From positions 1 to 42,875 of the forward strand of contig UQDA01000023.1 in assembly GCA_900539715.1 (NCBI GenBank): a stretch of 42,875 bases of DNA. The letters are read 5' to 3'. The notes beneath the pieces were generated by a model. That model was not told the origin of the DNA. It saw nothing but the letters and a program-made list of their open reading frames with translations, and did no database searches. Shown piece by piece: positions 38,100 through 42,875 of this stretch. The DNA comes from an uncultured Lachnospiraceae bacterium (GTDB taxonomy: Bacteria; Bacillota; Clostridia; Lachnospirales; Lachnospiraceae). Made by a program: the position numbers and the translations under genes. The first letter of the stretch is position 1. Every line of letters starts with the position of its first letter.

Positions 38100-38395
38100 C
38101 GATTATATGAACTTGCGCGAAGAAGAAACTGTGTTTCTTCCGGAAGATATTACCTTGCAGTAACTGCCGGTGAGTCGTGCAGCTAAACCCGGTGCACGCA
38201 GTAATGCAGGCTGCCAAGCAGATGGATAAAGTAACTTTGATAAAAGATGCGGGCAATCATACAGAGCGTAACGTGAAGTGAATTCTGCAGTATCGTAATT
38301 ACCCACAACTGGGATGAGGCGTATCTGGCAAAATTCGATGGCGCAATACGGATTGCGGGCTGTCCCACTAAGTGATCAGTGGGCGGCTTTTTCGT
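38100..38395. other. Gene-free palindromic stretch ending in a terminator
   Basis: No reading frame with a ribosome site is visible on either strand. It holds a GAAGAAAC-TGT-GTTTCTTC hairpin (about 38121-38142), a CGTGCA/TGCACG hairpin inside a CCGGTG direct repeat (about 38169-38203), several GCAGTAA copies, and at its right end a CCCACT-AAGTGATC-AGTGGG hairpin followed by GCGGCTTTTT (38359-38390). It could be a decayed mobile element or an unrecognised RNA. 38396-38541 is AT-rich with nothing recognised. Confidence 0.45.
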
Positions 38396-38541
38396 TTTTG
38401 GAATGATTGAAAATGGCTGGAATAAGATGCAGTCTGTTCCCAAACAGGACAAAGATAAAGTCTTATATACTAATTTGAATATAAATATTAACTAGATGAG
38501 TAGATAATAAATAAAAATCAAATAAACAGTTACTCTTCTTA

Positions 38542-38569
38542 TTGTCTGATTGAAAGTATTATATATATT
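38542..38569 (+). promoter_or_regulatory. Promoter of the XRE-ECF sigma locus
   Basis: TTGTCT (38542-38547) and TATATT (38564-38569) are 16 bp apart, in an AT-rich region 29 bp before the XRE start. Confidence 0.55.
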
Positions 38570-38597
38570 ACCAGATTATATGAGGAGGAAACGTACC

Positions 38598-38912
38598 ATG
38601 GCGGACGAACTGTACGTTGAAATTGGCGAACGACTCCGGAAACAGCGTAAGAAAATGGGACTGACACAGGAAGAGGTCGCAGAACTTCTTGGGATGTCTA
38701 CGACGTATTATGGGGAGATCGAACGCGGCAACCGCAAGCTGACGATATCGCGGGTGCTGGCAGTATACGAAAAAATGAGCCTTGAGCCGACTTATCTTTT
38801 GACAGGGGAGACACTTACGGATAAGGTATATTATGAGATATTCCGGGCATGCCCCAAGGAAAAAGAAAAGGTTCTGGAACAGGTACTCAGAAGTATCGCA
38901 CAGCTCTATTAG
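38598..38912 (+). CDS. XRE-family transcriptional regulator
   Basis: A 104-residue protein. The helix-turn-helix spans about residues 8-62: IGERLRKQRKKMGLTQEEVA, then ELLGMSTTYYGEIERGNRKLTISRVLAVYEKM, with all the classic XRE positions. The remainder (TYLLTGETLTDKVYYEIFRACPKEKEKVLEQVLRSI) is a helical end like many Lachnospiraceae small regulators that contain RACPKEK-type tails. GAGGAGG precedes the ATG at 38598. It lies 28 bp before the ECF sigma gene and is probably co-transcribed, so it may control the sigma locus. Confidence 0.93.
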   Translation: MADELYVEIGERLRKQRKKMGLTQEEVAELLGMSTTYYGEIERGNRKLTISRVLAVYEKMSLEPTYLLTGETLTDKVYYEIFRACPKEKEKVLEQVLRSIAQLY

Positions 38913-38940
38913 GCAGAGCAGCCGAAAGAGAGGGAAGAAC

Positions 38941-39498
38941 ATGGAGGGGCAAAAGCCAACATTCAACGGTTATGAGGAGATGTATAAAACCTTCTATCCG
39001 GTTATATACAGATATGTGGCGCGCATCATACGCAATAATGAAGCCGCTGCAGAAGATGTGACGCAGGAAGTCTTTTTTGTCGCTTATCAAAAATGGGAAA
39101 TCTTGAAGCTGCACCCGAATATACCGGGATTTCTGATGCTTGCAGCGCAAAACAAAATCAAAAAATGGTTTGAAAAACAAAAATGGTTCTGTATGGATGA
39201 AGAAGAGGAATTGGATCAGCTGATACAGGAAAAATGCGGGGATGCACAGGATGCGTATCGGATGGTGGATTTTTATTCATCAGTGGAAAATATGCTGTCC
39301 GGCAAGGAACTGGAAATCCTGCGCAATTACTATGAATATGGATATACATCGGCGGAAATGGCACAGAAGCTGGGAATTTCGGAATCCTGCTTTAAAGTTC
39401 GGGTTTCGCGGATGAAAAAGAAGCTGAAGAGGAGCATGAAGCTGACATGCGCATTTGCGTTGATGTGCGGCGCATGGATGCTCTGTTATTTGTGCTGA
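38941..39498 (+). CDS. ECF sigma factor with hydrophobic C-terminal tail
   Basis: A 185-residue sigma-70-family factor. Region 2 is visible at about 12-75 (FYPVIYRYVARIIRNNEAAAEDVTQEVFFVAYQKW), with the DVTQEVF core-binding motif, and region 4 at about 113-165 (LSGKELEILRNYYEYGYTSAEMAQKLGISESCFKVRVSRMKKKLKR). The last 18 residues (LTCAFALMCGAWMLCYLC) are almost fully hydrophobic and Cys-rich, enough for a membrane segment, which is unusual for a sigma factor. The start at 38941 follows GAGAGGGAAG; the longer in-frame ATG at 38833 lies inside the XRE gene. The anti-sigma-like DUF4367 protein follows after 61 bp. Confidence 0.9.
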   Translation: MEGQKPTFNGYEEMYKTFYPVIYRYVARIIRNNEAAAEDVTQEVFFVAYQKWEILKLHPNIPGFLMLAAQNKIKKWFEKQKWFCMDEEEELDQLIQEKCGDAQDAYRMVDFYSSVENMLSGKELEILRNYYEYGYTSAEMAQKLGISESCFKVRVSRMKKKLKRSMKLTCAFALMCGAWMLCYLC

Positions 39499-39559
39499 CG
39501 GCACAGCATGGGAGTTTTACGGATAAAAAGCCGATTGTGCGGCGGAATGAGAGGGAGAT

Positions 39560-40660
39560 ATGAAAAGCCCACAGGATGAAAAGCTGGTAAAAGACCTGTA
39601 TGAAAAATTGAACTGGTTTACTTTTCAGGCGGGGGACGAAGAGTTTGACGAAAAGCAGGTAAGGGCGATACTGCAGCTTTTGGATACGCTCGACCCGATT
39701 GATTTTGCAGGTGTGGAAAAGGAATGCATGCAGAAGGAAAAGAGCGTTTCCGGTATGCAAAAAAAGACGGCTCATTCGGCGGAAAAGAGAAGGCTGTACA
39801 GTGTTGGAAAGTCGGATAAGCCTCAAAATCAGATGTCTGCGGATGATGTCGATGCGGCGTTCGAGCGTTTTAAGAAAAAATATGAAATCACAGAGGCTGA
39901 CCTGGAGAAAAAAGACCGGGCAAAGATAATTCCTTTTGCGGGCACAGAAGAAGCTTCGGAAGAGCTTGCGCCGGATTTGGGGGAAATTGCTGCGATGGAA
40001 GGGATAGGGCAGCAGGCAGAAACGGAGAAAGTGCACGGGAAAAAAGAGCATACCCGGGGCGGTCGCAAAGACCGCGGAAAGAGCCGCAGATTCTGGAATA
40101 CTGCCGGCGGCAGGGTGGCTATTGCTTTTCTGAGTGTGTTTTCAGTGCTTGCGGCGACTGGAATCTGTACCAGCGCAGTACAGCAGAAGCCTTTTTTTGA
40201 AATCGTGCGTGACGGCATGAACAGTATGAAGATAACCGTGACGGGGAATGAGATGGAGAGCCAGACAGAGCTGGCAATGGAAAGCAGCGAAAAAGTCTAT
40301 TACGAGTCATGGGATGAGATAAAGGCGGAAAATCCGGAGGTGGTCGTGCCGGGGTATATACCGGAAGGGCTGGAATTGGTGGAGTTGTATGGAAAAGAGT
40401 TTGGGAATTATATAAGGTATAATGGGGTGTATGAGGATGATGAAGGAAATACTTTAGTTGTAAGCTTACGATATTACAAAGAAGCATATGCTCAGGGAAA
40501 TATTCAGAATGATAACAACTATATTGAAGAGAAAGATGGAAATTTATATTATTTGACAGAGCAGGGATATAAAGGATATGGAAGAAATAAGAAGAATGAG
40601 TATGTTATTGATTGGAATAATCTAGATGTTCTAAAAAATATGATGGAAAAAATGGAATAA
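39560..40660 (+). CDS. DUF4367-type transmembrane anti-sigma-like protein
   Basis: A 366-residue single-pass protein. The cytoplasmic N-terminus (about 1-178) starts KLVKDLYEKLNWFTFQAGDEEFDEKQVRAILQLLD and is charged. One membrane segment lies at about 193-211 (VAIAFLSVFSVLAATGICT). The outside domain resembles DUF4367: ENPEVVVPGYIPEGLELVELYGKEFGNYIRYNGVYEDDEGNTLVVSLRYY. Such proteins follow ECF sigma genes in clostridia and are presumed to hold the sigma at the membrane. GAGAGGGAG precedes the ATG. Base composition drops from about 47-57% GC in sampled 60-base lines of the first two thirds to about 29% over 40441-40620, inside the outside domain. Confidence 0.82.
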   Translation: MKSPQDEKLVKDLYEKLNWFTFQAGDEEFDEKQVRAILQLLDTLDPIDFAGVEKECMQKEKSVSGMQKKTAHSAEKRRLYSVGKSDKPQNQMSADDVDAAFERFKKKYEITEADLEKKDRAKIIPFAGTEEASEELAPDLGEIAAMEGIGQQAETEKVHGKKEHTRGGRKDRGKSRRFWNTAGGRVAIAFLSVFSVLAATGICTSAVQQKPFFEIVRDGMNSMKITVTGNEMESQTELAMESSEKVYYESWDEIKAENPEVVVPGYIPEGLELVELYGKEFGNYIRYNGVYEDDEGNTLVVSLRYYKEAYAQGNIQNDNNYIEEKDGNLYYLTEQGYKGYGRNKKNEYVIDWNNLDVLKNMMEKME

Positions 40661-40666
40661 AGGAAC

Positions 40667-40706
40667 AAAAAAGAGATTTCCTAAGTTTTAAGGGGAGTCT
40701 CTTTTT
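40667..40706 (+). terminator. Terminator after the anti-sigma gene
   Basis: AAAAGAGA (40669-40676) pairs with TCTCTTTT (40698-40705); an inner TTCC/GGGGA pairing extends it, and the stem ends in a T-run. It separates the anti-sigma gene from the secreted-protein gene. Confidence 0.75.
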
Positions 40707-40785
40707 CATTATGTAACGAAGTAGAATGCATAGGGGATAAATAGGAGAAGGCATAAATTCTTTTTGCAGAAAGCAAAGATACATA

Positions 40786-41181
40786 ATGAGAAAAAAGTTA
40801 GTATTATTTTTTTCAGTATTTGTATTAATGATAATGTCTTTTCCTAGTTATGCAGCAGAAATAGGGTCACTAGGGGATTGTAGGATTACGATTGGGATAG
40901 CATCAAATGGAATTGCTATTGATTGTGAAACCAATTCTACCACTCGCGCAGATGAGATTGGTGTAAAAGACGTTGTATTGCAGGAGAAAGTCAACGGCGT
41001 CTGGAAAAATATTAATATTGCCGGGGGTTCGGAGCAGAATTCCTACGATTACGGCGGCAGCGTTGTCTACACCAACGCTGTCAAAGGCAGATCCTACCGC
41101 GCTCACTGCACGCACTATGCAAAGTACGGAAGCACCACAAAAACCTTATACGGTGAGGTAGGTCCCATCGTATACAACTGA
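40786..41181 (+). CDS. Small secreted protein of unknown function
   Basis: A 131-residue protein with a clear signal peptide: MRKK, a hydrophobic stretch to about 21, and cleavage likely after SYA (residue 23). The mature part of about 108 residues has alternating polar/hydrophobic strand patterns (VVLQEKVNGVWKNINIAGG, YGGSVVYTNAVKGRSYRAHC, TKTLYGEVGPIVYN), suggesting a small beta-sandwich similar to other tiny exported proteins of gut clostridia (DUF6147-like by eye, unverified). Two cysteines (positions about 33 and 47) precede a third in RAHCTHY. The first half of the gene is AT-rich and the second half (from about 40980) GC-richer. It follows the sigma/anti-sigma pair and may be their target. 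The ribosome site is poor. Confidence 0.72.
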   Translation: MRKKLVLFFSVFVLMIMSFPSYAAEIGSLGDCRITIGIASNGIAIDCETNSTTRADEIGVKDVVLQEKVNGVWKNINIAGGSEQNSYDYGGSVVYTNAVKGRSYRAHCTHYAKYGSTTKTLYGEVGPIVYN

Positions 41182-41254
41182 TTAAAAATGATTTAGAAAT
41201 CAGAATATGTCTTCAAAAAATAAGAAAGGGAGTTTTCTGTAAAGAGAATCGCAG

Positions 41255-41296
41255 CAACAGCCGCCCGGGGAAATCCGGGCGGCTGTTGTATTTCCT
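41255..41296 (+). terminator. Terminator of the secreted-protein gene
   Basis: A perfect 14-bp GC-rich stem (41255-41268 / 41275-41288) has a 6-nt loop, followed by TATTTCCTTATT. The stem is very strong but the T-tract is interrupted. Confidence 0.85.
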
Positions 41297-41331
41297 TATT
41301 CTTCCTTATAATATAATTCCCCTAAAATTCT

Positions 41332-41360
41332 TTGACAACGCATAGAGGCTATGTTAAACT
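41332..41360 (+). promoter_or_regulatory. Sigma-A promoter of the candidate RNA
   Basis: A consensus TTGACA (41332-41337), 17 bp, then TAAACT (41355-41360) with extended TG at 41352-41353. No ribosome site or start codon follows for over 300 bp. Confidence 0.75.
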
Positions 41361-41364
41361 TAGG

Positions 41365-41564
41365 AAAGTAAAAAGTGGGATATTCTGCCCTAAAATACTA
41401 CAGAATATTTGGTTCAAACGGCAAGCCCTCTGACACATATGACAGTATGATGTTGGGGCAAAAAGCCCCCAACTATGATATTTACGGATTGTTCCGCATT
41501 TTATGTTCCTGCAATCCGTCCCGACATCCGGATACTGCGGAGCTTACGCTCTATTTTTATCTTT
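41365..41564 (+). ncRNA. Candidate structured RNA of about 200 nt (6S-like in size and closing stem)
   Basis: The predicted 5' end AAAGTAAAAA (41365-41374) can pair with TTTTTATCTTT (41554-41564) with one bulged T, giving a closing stem. Between them are hairpins ATATTCTG/CAGAATAT (41380-41408), GTTGGGGC..GCCCCCAAC (about 41454-41475), ACGGATTG/CAATCCGT and GAGC-TTAC-GCTC (41540-41551). A strong promoter ends 5 bp upstream. 6S RNA is the best guess from length and closed-ends layout. A long leader for the downstream TPR gene is the alternative, because no perfect terminator ends it. 41565-41699 holds no recognised feature apart from the ribosome site of the next gene. Confidence 0.4.
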
Positions 41565-41699
41565 ATATAGGGACGGGGAGATCGGCCGGGGAACGACGCT
41601 CGGACAGGCATGTTGAGTTTCACGACTTTTGGCCGGATATCATCGTAATATAGTAGGAACCAGATTGCTGCGATAGGATAAATTTATGAGGTGAGTACC

Positions 41700-42875
41700 T
41701 TGGATAAGTACGAATACAAGCTGCGGCTTGAAGAGATAAAGTCGCTTAATAAAAAGGGCCGTTTTCAGGAATCTGCGCAGGTTGCGGATACGATCGACTG
41801 GAAAAAGGTGCGAAATACATCGACGCTGGGAATCATCAGCGACGTTTACAAAATAAACAGAAGATTCGACGATGCAAAAGAAATCTTGCTGCTGGCGAAT
41901 GAGAAGAGCCCGCAGAACCGCCGGATCATTTACGCACTGTGCGACCTGACTGTGAAGATGGGACAGGTTGTCGAAGCGGTCGAATATTATAAGGAATTTG
42001 TACAGCTTGCTCCGAACGATAACAGCAAGTATATTTTGCTTTACAAAATTTATGAGGCGCAGGATATCAGCCTTGAAGAGCGCATTGCTGTTTTAAAAGA
42101 GTACAAGAAGCGGGAATACAGCGAAAAGTGGGCATATGAGCTGGCATTTCTGTATCATCGGGTCGGGCTTGCCACAGAGTGTGTGGAAGAGTGTGACCAG
42201 CTGATATTGTGGTTTGGCGAAGGCAAATATGTGCTGAAGGCAATGGAGCTGAAGCGGCTCTATGTGGCGCTGTCACCTGCACAGCAGCAGCTTTATGACC
42301 GGCAGTACGGTCGTCAGGCAGAGCCTGAGGAAACACAGAAAAAGCCTGCGGAAGAACAGGCGGCGCAGGGGGAAGACCTTGATTTTGAAGTGAAGCCTAT
42401 GGATATGGGGCAGTATAATACGATAAATCTGCAGGCGGCACTGGCAGAGAGTATGAAAGAGGTACTCGGCCATGATAAAAAGGAGCAGGAGAGCGCAGCG
42501 TTTGATGAGCAGGCGGCAGACCAGCTCAGGCAGGTTTCCGCTGCAGCCCCGACGGCCCTGCAGCATTCCTATGGCGGTGATGATACGGAGTATCAGGAGG
42601 ATGTGAGCCGTTTCCTGAGAGATTCTGACGATTGGGATGTGCAGGCGACAGGACAGCTTGACACGGATGAAACGGAAAAAGCGGTGTCATCTGCATATGA
42701 TGGCGTATCTGCGGCGGCGCTGGAAAGCCGCAGGATGGTAATGGCGCAGATGCAGAGAGGAAGCGCGGCAGCGCTTGAGGAGCCTGTGCCCGAGCAGGAG
42801 GAACGGGTTGCAGAGCCTGCCATTACAGTTGCGGCAGGGCCCGCCCAAAAGCCCGCCGCCGAGGCAACAGGGAAC
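41700..42875 (+). CDS. TPR-like helical protein, truncated by the window end
   Basis: It is open to the last base, 392 codons without stop. The start is TTG at 41700, supported by GAGGTGAG at 41688-41695. The first about 190 residues are helical pairs resembling tetratricopeptide repeats: RFQESAQVADTIDWKKV, ISDVYKINRRFDDAKEILLLA, RRIIYALCDLTVKMGQVVEAVEYYKEFV and YELAFLYHRVGLATECVEECDQLI. From about residue 205 it becomes acidic and low in complexity (E, Q, A, P), probably a disordered region leading to whatever domain lies beyond the window. No signal peptide or membrane segment is present in the visible part. Similar proteins occur across Lachnospiraceae without a known function. Confidence 0.78.
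   Translation, partial: MDKYEYKLRLEEIKSLNKKGRFQESAQVADTIDWKKVRNTSTLGIISDVYKINRRFDDAKEILLLANEKSPQNRRIIYALCDLTVKMGQVVEAVEYYKEFVQLAPNDNSKYILLYKIYEAQDISLEERIAVLKEYKKREYSEKWAYELAFLYHRVGLATECVEECDQLILWFGEGKYVLKAMELKRLYVALSPAQQQLYDRQYGRQAEPEETQKKPAEEQAAQGEDLDFEVKPMDMGQYNTINLQAALAESMKEVLGHDKKEQESAAFDEQAADQLRQVSAAAPTALQHSYGGDDTEYQEDVSRFLRDSDDWDVQATGQLDTDETEKAVSSAYDGVSAAALESRRMVMAQMQRGSAAALEEPVPEQEERVAEPAITVAAGPAQKPAAEATGN

Noticed and set aside
38103..38452. Leftward reading frames of 67 and 89 codons in the gene-free stretch
   Set aside because: They lack ribosome sites, run through hairpins and a terminator, and show no protein-like pattern.
41375..41653. 92-codon rightward reading frame inside the candidate RNA region
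   Set aside because: No ribosome site before its start, no recognisable protein pattern, and it lies across several RNA hairpins.

Overview
The window reads as a chromosomal segment of an endospore-forming, anaerobic Firmicute, most probably a Lachnospiraceae member (Clostridia). The basis is a moderate GC content, strong GGAGG-type ribosome sites, sporulation genes (yabP, yabQ, spoIIE, a CotS-like protein), rubrerythrin, and gene orders shared with Bacillus subtilis and other Firmicutes. The species assignment is inference.

Layout. 1-252: end of a tRNA cluster (Phe, Lys) with a terminator. 339-2200: an AIM24-family protein, then a leftward HTH regulator / ImmA-like pair whose peptidase motif is degenerate, with a visible promoter and candidate operator. 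2363-5085: cca (tRNA CCA-adding enzyme) facing a YihS-type sugar isomerase. 5086-5496 is a hairpin-rich gap. 5497-13906: a sporulation and division block, CotS-like, hup (HU), rqcP, yabP, yabQ, divIC/ftsB-like, spoIIE, tilS, hpt, ftsH. This is the classical yabO-yabP-yabQ-divIC...spoIIE-tilS-hprT-ftsH order, but SpoIIE lacks its membrane domain. Its promoter has a 21-bp spacer and a Spo0A-like box. 13907-14391: no gene, but a candidate small RNA and a nested palindromic element. 14392-18038: GH13 alpha-glucan hydrolase, YczE-like membrane protein, HAD phosphatase.

18211-28506 corresponds to the B. subtilis yaaO-tmk-...-holB-yaaT-yabB-yabC string. Here it runs PLP decarboxylase, pyk, glpK, a divergent guanylate-kinase-like gene, holB, ricT, trmN6, a DUF4015 lipoprotein and rsmI, mostly with short overlaps. 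acpP (28604), an RpiB-family isomerase (29302) and a GH133 debranching-type glucosidase (30178) follow as separate units with their own promoters or terminators. 32559-35720 is a rightward run of rubrerythrin, an XTP/dITP pyrophosphatase-like gene, a DHHA1-type AlaX editing protein and a HAD phosphatase. It meets a leftward aldo-keto reductase / GNAT pair.

37400-41700 is the accessory-looking part. It holds a RelB/YoeB toxin-antitoxin module with an autoregulatory-looking promoter, a gene-free palindromic stretch, and an XRE regulator - ECF sigma factor - DUF4367 membrane anti-sigma - small secreted protein locus. The ECF sigma has a hydrophobic C-terminal tail, and base composition changes abruptly inside the anti-sigma gene. 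After it comes a candidate structured RNA of about 200 nt with a strong promoter and pairing ends (6S-like in size). The window ends inside a TPR-type helical protein gene.

The best candidates for something little described are the sigma/anti-sigma/secreted-protein locus, the membrane-less SpoIIE with its Spo0A-type promoter, the 41365-41564 RNA, the two palindromic elements, and the recurring [V/I]S-x-N linker in the DUF4015 lipoprotein. All functional names rest on motif and family recognition by eye; no database search was run.
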